Source: Rhodospirillaceae bacterium (GTDB lineage: Bacteria > Pseudomonadota > Alphaproteobacteria > UBA8366). Taken from it: DNA of 64,000 nt. The stretch's first letter is position 1, and the number at the start of each line of letters is the position of its first letter. The stretch lies in assembly GCA_002724395.1 (NCBI GenBank), contig PBOR01000043.1:28740-92739 (forward strand), given 5' to 3'. A program made the translations under genes and the position numbers. The notes beneath the pieces are model-generated. The model was not told the origin of the DNA, ran no database searches, and was given only the letters and a program-made list of their open reading frames with translations. Shown in pieces: positions 18,448 to 28,113 of this stretch.

Positions 18448-19727
18448 CCTTCTTCTCGAGCTACAGCACGCCAACCGATATCGCGGCGACAAAATCCATC
18501 CGGCCAATCAATTATGTCTACCGCCTCATAAGCACGTTTTTGCGCTTCCGTAACGCTGTCGCCCAGTGCGGTAACATTCAGAACGCGGCCGCCGACCGCT
18601 TGCAACTCGCCCGTCTCAACCCGCGCCGTTCCAGCATGAAAGACCTTCGTATTAGCCAAGCCATCGGCATCATCCACTTTGCAAATTTCAGTACCTTTCT
18701 CGTAGGACTCTGGATAGCCATTTGCGGCTAAAACAACGCTCAATGCGGTTTGGTCATGCCATCGAAGATCGAAATCCTTTAATTCTTCATCTGCGGCTGC
18801 GACAAGAGCCGACAGCAAGTCTGACTTCAATCGCATCATCAACACTTGACACTCAGGATCGCCAAACCGAACATTAAATTCGATCAATTGCGGTCCATTA
18901 TCCGTAATCATAAGGCCAGCAAACAGAACACCGGTGAACGGCATCCCTTCTGCCTTCATCGCGGTAACGGTGCGCTGAACGATTGTCTCTTCTATTATAA
19001 CGGCCAAGCTATCTGTCATCACCGGTGCAGGACTATAGGCACCCATACCACCGGTGTTTGGCCCTTTGTCACCATCGAACGCCGCTTTGTGGTCTTGCGC
19101 AGAGGCCAGCATTAGCGCGTTCTCACCATCGCAGATTGCGAAAACACTCAACTCCTCACCAGCCAAAAACTCCTCAACAATGATCGAAGCGCCTGCAGCA
19201 CCGAAACGACCACCGACCAATGCAGCTTCAGCCGCCGCCACTGCTTCTTCAATAGACATCGCAACCGTGACGCCTTTTCCGGCTGCGAGACCATCGGCTT
19301 TGACTACGATAGGCGCTCCTTTTTCATAGATGTACGCTGTCGCCTCTGCGACATCGGTAAAGCGCTTATATGCCCCGGTCGGAATATCGTATTTAGCACA
19401 CAATTGTTTGGTGAAGCTTTTGGAGCCTTCAAGTTGGGCGGCCGCCGCCGTCGGACCAAAACATTTTACACCGGCCGAATTTAATCGATCTACCAAACCC
19501 AATACTAAGGGCGCTTCTGGCCCCACGACGACGAAATCGATTTTCTTCGCCGTAACCAGCGTCATTACTCCATCTAAATCCTCGGCGTCTATTTCAACAC
19601 ATTCCGCCACCGCTGCAATCCCCGCATTCCCGGGTGCACAATAAAGTGTTCCGCACAGAGGCGACCCCGAAAGCGCCCAGCAAAGAGCGTGTTCGCGCCC
19701 TCCGGAGCCGATGACTAAAATCTCCAT
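18444..19727 (-). CDS. purD: Phosphoribosylamine-glycine ligase
   Basis: PurD (GAR synthetase) joins phosphoribosylamine and glycine with ATP in de novo purine synthesis. The N-terminal ILVIGSGGREHALCW, central GLAAGKGV and EEFLAGEELS, and PNTGGMGAYSPAP are diagnostic ATP-grasp features. The start is set to ATG 19727 because GGAAGGA sits just upstream and the family begins with this segment; the frame is open to 19760. Divergent from xseA with a short shared promoter region. Confidence 0.96.
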   Translation of the reverse strand: MEILVIGSGGREHALCWALSGSPLCGTLYCAPGNAGIAAVAECVEIDAEDLDGVMTLVTAKKIDFVVVGPEAPLVLGLVDRLNSAGVKCFGPTAAAAQLEGSKSFTKQLCAKYDIPTGAYKRFTDVAEATAYIYEKGAPIVVKADGLAAGKGVTVAMSIEEAVAAAEAALVGGRFGAAGASIIVEEFLAGEELSVFAICDGENALMLASAQDHKAAFDGDKGPNTGGMGAYSPAPVMTDSLAVIIEETIVQRTVTAMKAEGMPFTGVLFAGLMITDNGPQLIEFNVRFGDPECQVLMMRLKSDLLSALVAAADEELKDFDLRWHDQTALSVVLAANGYPESYEKGTEICKVDDADGLANTKVFHAGTARVETGELQAVGGRVLNVTALGDSVTEAQKRAYEAVDIIDWPDGFCRRDIGWRAVAREEG

Positions 19728-19775
19728 TTCATCCTTCCATTTTGCAAAATTCGTCGCCACTACATATCATATCAA

Positions 19776-21278
19776 GTGAAAATCATGACCGACTTTTGCC
19801 CAGATCTACGCGACCCCCAATCCAACCAAGCGGAGTTCACCGTTTCGGAACTTTCGTCTGCGCTCAAACGCACGGTGGAGGATTCATATCGCTATATACG
19901 CGTGCGCGGTGAAATATCTGGATTCAAACGCGCCGCGTCAGGCCATCTTTACATGACACTCAAAGACGAAAGCGCCGTCATAGACGGGGTGTGTTGGAAA
20001 GGGGTCGCAGGTCGTCTGTCGATCATCCCAGAGGACGGTTTGGAAGTAATTGCTTCAGGTAAAATCACGACCTATGCCGCCCGGTCAAAATATCAAATAG
20101 TTATCGAACAAATGGAAGTCGCAGGGGAGGGCGCACTCCTAAAATTGCTTGAAGACCGGCGTAAGAAACTAACCGCTGAAGGCCTGTTCGACCCCGATAG
20201 AAAACAGAACATTCCTTATCTTCCAAGCCGGATTGGAGTTGTCACATCTCCAACAGGAGCTGTAATACGTGATATATTACAGAGACTTACAGATAGGTAC
20301 CCACGGCCAGTCGTCCTGTGGCCAGTTTTGGTTCAAGGGGAATCAGCAGCGCAACAACTGGCCGCCGCCATCAACGGTTTCAATAACCTCCCTAAGGACG
20401 GCCCTGTAGTGAGTCCGGACCTAATAATTGTCGCACGAGGCGGTGGCAGCCTTGAAGATCTATGGGCCTTTAATGAGGAAATTGTCGTTCGTGCGGTAGC
20501 TGCTTCCACCATCCCAATCATATCTGCAGTAGGTCATGAAACAGACACTACCCTAATAGATTTTGCCTCCGACAAACGAGCTGCCACACCAACCGCGGCT
20601 GCAGAAATGGCTGTGCCAGTGCGTACAGAATTACAAACGGCCGTAATGGATCTCAGCCACCGTCAGTTCGCTGCCATGGCACGACAGATTGAAGAAAAAC
20701 GCGTTCGCACGGAAAGTCTAGGACGACTCTTGCCCGACCTTACAACAGTCTTAGCAGGCTATAATCAACGACTCGACAGCGCAATCGAACGATTGTTCGT
20801 CGCCGGAGGTCGTATGATTAGAAATCACAACGGCCATGTTTCGTTACTCAGCCAGCAAATCAAGCCGCCACAACAAATTGTCTTAGAAGGCGAGCGGCGC
20901 CTGACCCGAGAGTCTCAGTCACTTTCAAACAGCGTACAAAGATTTCTCAAAAGTCAGCGAGACCGCCTTAAGGCGTCGGGTGACTTGTTAGAGAGCCTAT
21001 CATTTCAGCGAATCGTCGAACGCGGTTTCACTGTCATCTGGGATAAGTCTGGCAATCCAATCACGTCAGCCACCGCAGCAGAGCCCGGCAAAACCGTCAT
21101 TATTGAATTTGCCGATGGCAAACGCGGCGCGACGATCGCGGGAGCGGATGGCAAAAAAGATGAGCCAGTAGACCCATCGAACCAGTCGCGGAAGAAAAAA
21201 CCCTCTAAAGGGAAGAAAAAACGCCTAATTAAAGCTACAAACATAAGCCGTGAAGGACGCCAAGGAGAACTTCTGTGA
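19776..21278 (+). CDS. xseA: Exodeoxyribonuclease VII large subunit
   Basis: XseA with XseB degrades single-stranded DNA. The N-terminal OB-fold (EFTVSELSSALKRTVE, IRVRGEISGFKRAASGHLYMTLKD) and the catalytic region (GVVTSPTGAVIRDIL, RGGGSLEDLWAFN, SAVGHETDTTLIDF) are all there. 500 residues, with a lysine-rich tail (about 468-490). It starts at GTG 19776 or ATG 19785; neither has a convincing Shine-Dalgarno. The stop overlaps the peptidase gene GTG by 4 bases. The small subunit XseB is not in the window. Confidence 0.95.
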   Translation: MKIMTDFCPDLRDPQSNQAEFTVSELSSALKRTVEDSYRYIRVRGEISGFKRAASGHLYMTLKDESAVIDGVCWKGVAGRLSIIPEDGLEVIASGKITTYAARSKYQIVIEQMEVAGEGALLKLLEDRRKKLTAEGLFDPDRKQNIPYLPSRIGVVTSPTGAVIRDILQRLTDRYPRPVVLWPVLVQGESAAQQLAAAINGFNNLPKDGPVVSPDLIIVARGGGSLEDLWAFNEEIVVRAVAASTIPIISAVGHETDTTLIDFASDKRAATPTAAAEMAVPVRTELQTAVMDLSHRQFAAMARQIEEKRVRTESLGRLLPDLTTVLAGYNQRLDSAIERLFVAGGRMIRNHNGHVSLLSQQIKPPQQIVLEGERRLTRESQSLSNSVQRFLKSQRDRLKASGDLLESLSFQRIVERGFTVIWDKSGNPITSATAAEPGKTVIIEFADGKRGATIAGADGKKDEPVDPSNQSRKKKPSKGKKKRLIKATNISREGRQGELL

Positions 21279-22093
21279 GGTGGTTTCTATTGCTTTTGTG
21301 TTTCGTCGCCACTTCTCCAAAAGCCGGAATGCTGACTCTCAATGGTAAATTTACCCAAGGCGGTTTGGTCATTGGTCAAACCGACCCAGACACAGTGGTC
21401 AAATTCGAAGGCAGACGTATTAGCGCCTCGCCAGAAGGAATCTTTATTATTGGCTTCAACCGTGACGCAAAGCCAACCGCAATCCTCGAATTAATTTACC
21501 GTGACGGCACAAAACGGCGCGAAACGTTAAAAGTCTCAAAGCGGAAATATAAAATTCAGACAATCGACGGCCTACCGACGTTGAAAGTTACACCTCCTAA
21601 AGAAGTAAGAGAGCGTATTAAGCGGGAAACTATTATGATCCGCACCGCGCGTATGTTTGACACGCCGGAAACGCATTTCTTGAAGAATTGGTGGTGGCCC
21701 GCCGTTGGGCCCATTACCGGTGTTTATGGCAGCCAACGGATTTTGAACGGAAAACCTAGTCGCCCGCATTACGGCATCGACATTGCCGCTCCGGCGGGGT
21801 CAGCGGTCATTGCCCCTACATCAGGTATAATACGACTGGCCCATAAGGATATGTATTTTTCCGGCGGCACAATCATCATCGATCACGGCTATGGCCTCAC
21901 CTCCGCTTTTTTGCACTTGAAAAACCTCTCTGTAAAAAAGGGCCAGCGGGTTGAACAAGGTCAAGTAATTGGGACTATCGGTTCCACAGGCCGGTCCACT
22001 GGGCCACATCTAGATTGGCGGATAAACCTGTTCAAACAGCGGCTCGACCCAGCGCTCATCATGCCCCCCATGCCCGACGCTGCAGCTAAATAA
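21275..22093 (+). CDS. M23 family metallopeptidase
   Basis: A 272-residue exported protein with a short hydrophobic leader (residues 1-17), an N-terminal all-beta domain and a C-terminal LytM/peptidase M23 domain. Zinc ligands and catalytic His are visible in RPHYGIDIAAPAG, in LHLKN and in GPHLDWR, so this looks catalytically competent, likely acting on peptide crosslinks in peptidoglycan. The start is GTG 21275, coupled to xseA. The 3' end overlaps lpxK by 8 bases. Confidence 0.9.
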   Translation: MRWFLLLLCFVATSPKAGMLTLNGKFTQGGLVIGQTDPDTVVKFEGRRISASPEGIFIIGFNRDAKPTAILELIYRDGTKRRETLKVSKRKYKIQTIDGLPTLKVTPPKEVRERIKRETIMIRTARMFDTPETHFLKNWWWPAVGPITGVYGSQRILNGKPSRPHYGIDIAAPAGSAVIAPTSGIIRLAHKDMYFSGGTIIIDHGYGLTSAFLHLKNLSVKKGQRVEQGQVIGTIGSTGRSTGPHLDWRINLFKQRLDPALIMPPMPDAAAK

Positions 22094-23054
22094 CCGTTTC
22101 AAGCAATACGTCTATCTGATTGGCATCATCCCATTCAATTTCAACTCGCAAAGGCAGGATATGCGAGCGCAAAGATTCAGGCACTCGCACGAAATCTTTT
22201 TCCGTCGTCACTACAATTAGCCCCGCATCGGAAGCTCGTTTAATAATTGGCTCGATATCTCGGACGTTATAAGGCTGATGATCAGCAAACTCGTGCCTTG
22301 CAGCAAGCTCACAACCAATTTCGCGCAACGTATCAAAAAACTTACTCGGCCGACCTATCCCAGCAAAAGCAATTACCGTTCTGCCGGCAATTTTATTCGT
22401 ATCTCCGACGACTAACCGTGCTCCGACAATAGGTTTTCCCGTCCGGCATATTTCGAATATTCCTTTATTTTCACTCATAGGCCCAACGATGACGACCCCA
22501 TCCGCACGCGCTAAGCCATCTACAATTGGCTCGCGTAAAGGTCCGGCCGGCATCAAACGACCGTTTCCAAATTCATATGCGCCATCCACTACAATCAGAG
22601 AGAGTGTTTTTTCTAAAACCGGATTCTGAAACCCATCATCCATTATGATCGCATCGGCACCGCTTTCCACTGCCGCTAAAGCACCAGCGGACCGGTTCGC
22701 CGAAATCCAACACGGTGCTTGACGAGCAAGTAGCAGTGCTTCGTCTCCAACCTCCGACGCCGAATGCACATCTACATTCACCTTGACTGGCCCTTTTAAA
22801 CTTCCGCCATATCCACGCGTTAGGAAATGCCCTTTCACGCCAAGCGCGAGAAGCCGCTTCTGGATGCCCATTGAAACGGGGGTCTTACCCGATCCACCAA
22901 CGGTCACATTACCAATGCAAAAGACGGGAATGGGTAACGTTTGAGGGGTGACTATCGCGCGTCGCAATTGGGCTAATATCCGCAGAGGCCAACTCGCCGG
23001 GACAAGACACGTAGAGAGTAAGCCGCGCTTTTTCCAAAAATCAGGAGCCCGCAA
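22086..23054 (-). CDS. lpxK: Tetraacyldisaccharide 4'-kinase
   Basis: LpxK phosphorylates the 4' position of the lipid A disaccharide precursor at the inner membrane. A hydrophobic membrane-associated start is followed by P-loop GGSGKT at 53-58 and the DDGFQNP motif; 322 residues, normal. It is the last gene of the lipid A operon, and its start overlaps the waaA end by 14 bases. Confidence 0.95.
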   Translation of the reverse strand: MRAPDFWKKRGLLSTCLVPASWPLRILAQLRRAIVTPQTLPIPVFCIGNVTVGGSGKTPVSMGIQKRLLALGVKGHFLTRGYGGSLKGPVKVNVDVHSASEVGDEALLLARQAPCWISANRSAGALAAVESGADAIIMDDGFQNPVLEKTLSLIVVDGAYEFGNGRLMPAGPLREPIVDGLARADGVVIVGPMSENKGIFEICRTGKPIVGARLVVGDTNKIAGRTVIAFAGIGRPSKFFDTLREIGCELAARHEFADHQPYNVRDIEPIIKRASDAGLIVVTTEKDFVRVPESLRSHILPLRVEIEWDDANQIDVLLETVI

Positions 23055-24336
23055 CGCCGCCTCCTCTCAGGGCTTCGTGCACAGCGGGGGCTATTGCTGC
23101 ATAGACACGATCGACTACGCCCCGATTAGTTTCCGCGACAGCTGCAGCGCGCGCAGTTTGACGTGCTAAAAGCCCGCGGTCCTCGAATAATTCTCGAATA
23201 GCATGGGCTAATTCCTGCGCCGTTCCGACAACTACAGAACCATGACTTGATTCCAATGCAGCTGCAACGGATGAGAAATTCTCCATATCCGGCCCATGGA
23301 TAACAGCACACCCCAGCTGGGCTGCCTCCAAAGGATTGTGCCCACCGTGGCGTGACATACTGCCACCAATATAGGAAATTCGAGCAAGCCTATAAAAAAG
23401 GCCCAACTCCCCTAAAGTATCAGCGATATAAATTGCGGTATCCAATTCGATTCGTTTGCCTGTGGAACGCCGAATGCAATTGTGGCCGCGCTGGGAAAGC
23501 GTCGTTTCGATTTTTACCGCTCGGCTTGGATGCCTAGGAACTATAATCGTCAACAATTCTGGGATATCAGCCAAAAGTGCTGTATGAGCGCTGGATGCCA
23601 GCACCTCTTCCCCCGCATGAGTACTTGCAGCCACCCAAACCGGCCGGGTCCCTATTTCACTTTGCAATGCCTCTAGGTCTTGCTCCACAAACGCGAGAGG
23701 AGCCGCCGAATATTTTAAATTGCCGACACACGAAACATTCATTGCGCCTAAATTCTGCAATAGTTCTGCTTGGTATTCGGTTTGGGCCAAACATAGGCGA
23801 AACCCAGAAATCAAATGTTTGACCATCCCGTCCATTCGTTGCCAAGCACGGAGCGAATTAGCAGACATCCGAGCATTTACTAATAGCGCAGGGATGTCGC
23901 GACGCTTAGTTTCGAAAATAAGATTGGGCCAAAACTCGGATTCTATCCAGATCGCAATATCGGGCTTCCAATGATTTAAGAATCGTTTCACCCATTGCGG
24001 GCAGTCCAAAGGTAGATACTGATGAAATCCCCGGTTAGGTAATCGGTCCTTAAGGTATGAGGCAGACGTTACAGTGCCCGTTGTTACCAATATTCTTAGT
24101 TCCAGATTTTCCGATAGTAATTTTTCAATAAGAATCAATGCCGACTGAGCTTCACCGACACTAGCGGCATGCAGCCAAGCCATTGGCCCTTCGGGCCGCG
24201 ATAGGGAAGCGATCCCTTCACGCTCTCCGATCCGCGTGGCGTCCTCCTTGCCTTTTGCCAATCGGTGGCGGAGCAATAATCGCGCCATAGGCATCGCGAT
24301 TCTCGTAAAACCACGATACAGCGAAAGCCCACTCAT
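23041..24336 (-). CDS. waaA: 3-deoxy-D-manno-octulosonic acid transferase
   Basis: WaaA (KdtA) transfers Kdo from CMP-Kdo to lipid IV-A. An N-terminal membrane anchor and the GT-B fold are seen: GEREGIA with the catalytic Glu, WLHAASVGEAQSA, IWIESEFWPN, and the C-terminal GGSMSRHGGHNPLEAA nucleotide site. 431 residues. It overlaps lpxK by 14 bases and the acyltransferase gene by one base, consistent with a lipid A operon. Confidence 0.95.
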   Translation of the reverse strand: MSGLSLYRGFTRIAMPMARLLLRHRLAKGKEDATRIGEREGIASLSRPEGPMAWLHAASVGEAQSALILIEKLLSENLELRILVTTGTVTSASYLKDRLPNRGFHQYLPLDCPQWVKRFLNHWKPDIAIWIESEFWPNLIFETKRRDIPALLVNARMSANSLRAWQRMDGMVKHLISGFRLCLAQTEYQAELLQNLGAMNVSCVGNLKYSAAPLAFVEQDLEALQSEIGTRPVWVAASTHAGEEVLASSAHTALLADIPELLTIIVPRHPSRAVKIETTLSQRGHNCIRRSTGKRIELDTAIYIADTLGELGLFYRLARISYIGGSMSRHGGHNPLEAAQLGCAVIHGPDMENFSSVAAALESSHGSVVVGTAQELAHAIRELFEDRGLLARQTARAAAVAETNRGVVDRVYAAIAPAVHEALRGGGVAGS

Positions 24337-25058
24337 TAGTTCGATCCAGGCTGGACGCCCTCTGGCGGCGCCGGGTCCGTAGCAGAATTACCGAGCAAAT
24401 CATCCGCCCTATCAGTAATTTTTTGAAGTGTATTCTCAAGCAATAATCGTTTTTCCTCCTTCATTTTAGCATCTGCGGTCTTCGGTACATCGATAGGATC
24501 ACCCCAAATGAACACACCGCGGCAAAAAGGCAAAGGGAGATTAAAACGGTCCCAACTCGAGAAAACTTTGCGCGGACGGCAGGCGTAGGTCAGCGGAATA
24601 ATCGGCACACCGCCCATTATAGCTAGTGAAATTACGCCCTCCTTTGCCCGCATGCGCGGCCCGCGCGGACCATCTGGCGTCACAGCAATCACCTCGCCAC
24701 GACGTAATAACCTGACGATCTCCAATGCGGCGCCGGCCCCACCCCGACTTTTAGAACCCACTACCGTTTTTGCGCCAAAATACCCAATCGAACGACTGAC
24801 CAACTGTCCATCTCTATGTCCGGAGATCAATACATGCACTCGATCCGGATAGCGCCACGCGAGAAACATCATTAATAGGCGACCATGCCAGAAACCAACG
24901 ATGAAAGGTTTTTTTTCCGCCAGCCACCTCTCCGGAAGCTCCTGACCAAGAACTTGCCACCTACCGGTCCAGGCTAATAGCTGCATATATAACGCCACTG
25001 CCAAACCAATAATCCGTTGGGTGGCATTCGAGCGGATGATTAATTTTAAAAACCTCAT
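24336..25058 (-). CDS. DUF374 lysophospholipid acyltransferase-like protein
   Basis: A 240-residue inner-membrane protein of the DUF374 branch of the PlsC/LPLAT superfamily. The catalytic HxxxxD block is replaced by the DUF374 form (GFWHGRLLMMFL with SGHRDG shortly after), and TPDGPRGPRMRAKEGVISLA is typical. Because DUF374 genes sit in lipid A operons, it may acylate a lipid A or Kdo intermediate; this is inference. It lies between msbA-like and waaA with only 1 base of spacing or overlap on either side. Confidence 0.86.
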   Translation of the reverse strand: MRFLKLIIRSNATQRIIGLAVALYMQLLAWTGRWQVLGQELPERWLAEKKPFIVGFWHGRLLMMFLAWRYPDRVHVLISGHRDGQLVSRSIGYFGAKTVVGSKSRGGAGAALEIVRLLRRGEVIAVTPDGPRGPRMRAKEGVISLAIMGGVPIIPLTYACRPRKVFSSWDRFNLPLPFCRGVFIWGDPIDVPKTADAKMKEEKRLLLENTLQKITDRADDLLGNSATDPAPPEGVQPGSN

Positions 25059-25059
25059 T

Positions 25060-26895
25060 TTAAGGCTCTACCGCGTCCACCACCGTCTCATCGGACTTGT
25101 TCAGTGCGGCATTATCTTCGAATTGAATACGGCACAATTGGGCATATAAACCATCATTAGCAAGTAAAGAAGTGTGCGTACCTTGTTCCAAAACAGTACC
25201 TTCGTTCAAAACAACTATTAAATCCGCCTTAGTGACCGTAGACAGACGGTGCGCGATTACCAATGTCGTGCGTCCTGCCATCAATCGACTCAAAGCCGCT
25301 TGAACCTGGCGTTCAGAGGTCGCGTCCAGGGCCGACGTTGCCTCATCTAACAACAGTATCGGCGCGTTCCGAAGCATCGCGCGCGCAATCGAAATACGTT
25401 GCCGTTCACCACCGGAGAGTTTTACTCCGCGCTCACCTACATAGGTGTCATAGCCTTCGGAAAGTTGCATTATAAAATCATGGGCAACAGCGCCCTTTGC
25501 AGCAGCAATAATGTCTTCATCTAAAAAGTCCGGACAGCCATAAGCAATATTTGCCTTAATTGTATCGTTAAAAAGGATAGAATCTTGACTAACAAAGGCG
25601 ATTTGCGCTCGTAATGAATCCAGAGTGACATCCCTCACATCCACGTCGTCGATTTTGACAGCTCCCATTGCAACGTCATAAAAGCGTGGAATCATATTAA
25701 GCATCGTCGACTTGCCAGCGCCGGACGGCCCAACCAAAGCGACAGTCTTACCGGCTGGTATCCTTATATCAATATTTTTAAGGGCGGCTTTCTCATCTTC
25801 ATATGCGAATTCAACATTAACGAACTCAACCTCACCTTCAGTAACGTGTAGCGTTTTTGCATCCGGCTTACTGACTATCGATGGCTTATAATCGATGATG
25901 CTAAATACCCTTTCCGCCGCCGCCATGCCCTGCTGCAAACTCGCATTGAGATTGGCAAGTGCCCGCACCGGCTGATAAGCAACAATCATGGCAAGGAAGA
26001 AAGTCACAAATTGGCCCGCATCGATTGCAAGTGAATTATTAGTACCTTGCGTAATCACGTGATAGCCAGCAAAGCCAAGTATGCCACCACCGGCAATACC
26101 AATCATTAATTCCATGATTGGATATGTGCGCGAGCGGGTACGTCCCGCCTTGTAGTGAAGAGAGAATAGCTCTTCAAATGCGTTCGACGCCCTACCGCGT
26201 TCAAATTCTTCCATTCCATCGGCCTTAACCTGACGCATGCCTTTGAAAACTTCATCCAAAAAACTCGTAATACTACCAATGCGCTGCTGGGTGTGATCGG
26301 AGATCCTTCGCATCCGCTTGCCAATATAAACAATAGGATAGACACTCGCTGGGAAAACAAACAAAACCATAAGAGCCAATTGCCAGTGGGTGTGAAACAT
26401 TACACCTATAAGCACTATGACTTTGAGAAGATCACGACCTATGCCGGTGAAAGACTTGGTCACCGCATCCCGTAAAAAAAGTAAGTCAATCGTAAACCGA
26501 GACATTAATTTACCGGTCGCATCTCCGTGAATATAGGCGAGATCCGCACTGACAATTCGATCAAACATTTCATTTTGCAGCGCAACGTCTACACGCAGGC
26601 CAGTTTTTTGCATCAAAACAGTCTGACCGTAACTCGCAAACCCCTTCACCAAGCATGTAATAAAAAAAAGAATTGGCAATAAAACCGCTTGCTGCCTATC
26701 GCCACCTCGAAGCACATCGTTTATCGCCGGCTCAAGCATCTTGACCTGCCAACCGGTAGCCAATGCCACAACCACCATCAATAAAATCGCCATCGATATC
26801 TTACCCAGATGGTCGCCGAGATAATTTCTCATTATCCGTCCGGCAAGTTCCCATGTAGATTTATTGAATTGGAATTTTGGGGCTTTTTTTGCCAC
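25060..26895 (-). CDS. msbA: MsbA-like lipid A ABC exporter
   Basis: A 611-residue half-transporter with six transmembrane helices (about residues 30-330) and a nucleotide-binding domain: Walker A GPSGAGKST, signature LSGGERQR, Walker B ILLLDEATSALD, and an IAHRLS switch His. MsbA flips lipid A across the inner membrane. The position directly upstream of acyltransferase, waaA and lpxK supports that role over generic drug export. Start is GTG 26895 with GAGG about 8 bases upstream. Confidence 0.9.
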   Translation of the reverse strand: MAKKAPKFQFNKSTWELAGRIMRNYLGDHLGKISMAILLMVVVALATGWQVKMLEPAINDVLRGGDRQQAVLLPILFFITCLVKGFASYGQTVLMQKTGLRVDVALQNEMFDRIVSADLAYIHGDATGKLMSRFTIDLLFLRDAVTKSFTGIGRDLLKVIVLIGVMFHTHWQLALMVLFVFPASVYPIVYIGKRMRRISDHTQQRIGSITSFLDEVFKGMRQVKADGMEEFERGRASNAFEELFSLHYKAGRTRSRTYPIMELMIGIAGGGILGFAGYHVITQGTNNSLAIDAGQFVTFFLAMIVAYQPVRALANLNASLQQGMAAAERVFSIIDYKPSIVSKPDAKTLHVTEGEVEFVNVEFAYEDEKAALKNIDIRIPAGKTVALVGPSGAGKSTMLNMIPRFYDVAMGAVKIDDVDVRDVTLDSLRAQIAFVSQDSILFNDTIKANIAYGCPDFLDEDIIAAAKGAVAHDFIMQLSEGYDTYVGERGVKLSGGERQRISIARAMLRNAPILLLDEATSALDATSERQVQAALSRLMAGRTTLVIAHRLSTVTKADLIVVLNEGTVLEQGTHTSLLANDGLYAQLCRIQFEDNAALNKSDETVVDAVEP

Positions 26896-27545
26896 TCGGG
26901 CACCTCATTCAATCGAGCGAGAGGGGGAATGTGAAGTCCGCCTAATATTTCGCACCGCCTCGTTTAGAGTATTGTCAAGCAATTGCCAAGATTTTGCTTC
27001 ACCGTGGCCAGGCACTGAACTCAGTAATGATCAGCGTATATATTTAAAATCTTCTTTTAGAATGTGTTTCAGGCATTTGAACCTGATTGCCTTTCTAGGC
27101 AGTCAAAATAAGTTTTTCATACTATTATGTGACATGAATAGTCCGTAAACTATAGATCAATACCGAAGATAATTGATCTTCATAATTGACAATATACACG
27201 CTGGAGATGGGATTGTAAGCGTTTCAGAATGCAGCCTTATTGCATAACTTCCAAAATATTATAATTTTAATCCTTTACCCTCGGTTGTTTAACGTATCGT
27301 TTACGCGAAGCGACTAGACAATATTATATGATTATTATAGAGAATTTCATGACGGAAAAGGCGATTACAAAGCTCACGGGAAGACGATTCATCCAATTCA
27401 GAGGAGAGGTTCTGATAACAAATTGTCCCTCATGTCCAAATTTTTTCAAGAAAGAGCCAAAATCCCGCCTAATTACGATATTTGGCACGGTGAATGCATG
27501 TTGTTTTTGAGATGTTAGTCAATGCTCATTTTAGGGTAAAAATAC
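26896..27545. other. 650-base AT-rich intergenic region
   Basis: No convincing gene. It separates the minus-strand lipid A operon from a plus-strand lipoprotein, so promoters for both should lie here, including a TTGACA read on the minus strand near 26973-26978. A 53-codon frame starts at ATG 27349 and contains a CPSC pair, but I do not recognise it and base use is AT-rich. I would not annotate it. Confidence 0.5.
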
Positions 27546-28019
27546 ATGAAATCAATACTTTGCGTCAGCGCTGTTTTGGTTGCCCTCTGCGGCTGCCAGA
27601 CGACAACCGATCGTGACAATAAATTAGCGGCGTCGACAATTTTAGGCGCAGCTACAGGAATCATAATTGCCTCTCAATTCTATGGCTCTGGCTCTAGCGG
27701 GGCTATTGCAAAGATTTTCATCGGTACGGCCGGCGCAATAGGCGGTTATTACCTAGCTCAGGAGCTATTGCCCCCTGAGAAGGAAGCTTTAGCCGAGGCA
27801 GCTTATAAAAGTCTAGAATCTTCAAAAATTGGCGAAACCGTAAGCTGGCATAACGAAGATACAGGAAACTCCGGCACTTTCACACCAACCCGGGAGTTCA
27901 CCGACAAGCGCGGTAGACGTTGTCGAAACTTCAAATCTAGTATTACCGTCAACATGGAAACCGCAAACTCCAAGGCTTCCGCATGCCGAATAACCGATAG
28001 CGCGTGGCGCGCGGTTTAA
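27546..28019 (+). CDS. Surface antigen-like outer membrane lipoprotein
   Basis: A 157-residue lipoprotein with a lipobox LCGC (Cys17). A glycine/alanine-rich segment (about 31-70, TILGAATGIIIAS ... GGYYLAQ) resembles the glycine-zipper of 17 kDa surface antigens. The C-terminal part has the SWHNEDTGNSGTFTP, GRRCRNF and final SAWRAV features of the RT0821-type surface antigen family (COG4520). Probable location is the outer membrane; role unknown. It stands alone between two non-coding regions. Confidence 0.8.
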   Translation: MKSILCVSAVLVALCGCQTTTDRDNKLAASTILGAATGIIIASQFYGSGSSGAIAKIFIGTAGAIGGYYLAQELLPPEKEALAEAAYKSLESSKIGETVSWHNEDTGNSGTFTPTREFTDKRGRRCRNFKSSITVNMETANSKASACRITDSAWRAV

Positions 28020-28039
28020 CTTGCACCTTAATTAATATT

Positions 28040-28074
28040 AAAAAAAAGAATGGGCCGCGCTATTACGCGGCCCA
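28040..28074 (-). terminator. Rho-independent terminator of the small RNA
   Basis: Perfect 9-bp stem, TGGGCCGCG (28051-28059) with CGCGGCCCA (28066-28074) and a 6-base loop. On the minus strand it is followed by TTC and then eight T residues, a strong terminator. On the plus strand no T-run follows, so it does not terminate the lipoprotein gene efficiently. Confidence 0.85.
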
Positions 28075-28108
28075 AGTTTAGGGAGGAAACGCCCAAGAGA
28101 GCGCAGAT
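28040..28108 (-). ncRNA. mmgR: MmgR/alpha-r8 (suhB-family) like small RNA
   Basis: Read on the minus strand, a predicted start near 28107 gives an RNA of about 70 bases. Its first hairpin (28090-28076) is GUUU, loop CCUCCCU, AAAC, exposing an anti-Shine-Dalgarno core. A 9-bp terminator stem and U-run follow. This arrangement matches my recollection of the alpha-r8 family (Rfam suhB; Sinorhizobium MmgR), about 77 bases with a conserved CCUCCC-containing loop, linked to polyhydroxybutyrate granule and phasin control. Promoter dyads at 28118 and 28151 fit that role. Identity is by pattern, without a covariance search. Confidence 0.65.
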
Positions 28109-28113
28109 CTTAC

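Noticed and set aside
26864..27148. 95-codon plus-strand frame across the msbA-like start
   Set aside because: It overlaps the msbA-like start region, has no family match and poor composition; a chance open frame.
27349..27510. 53-codon frame with a CPSC pair
   Set aside because: No recognisable family and weak ribosome-binding site. Left out of the gene list.
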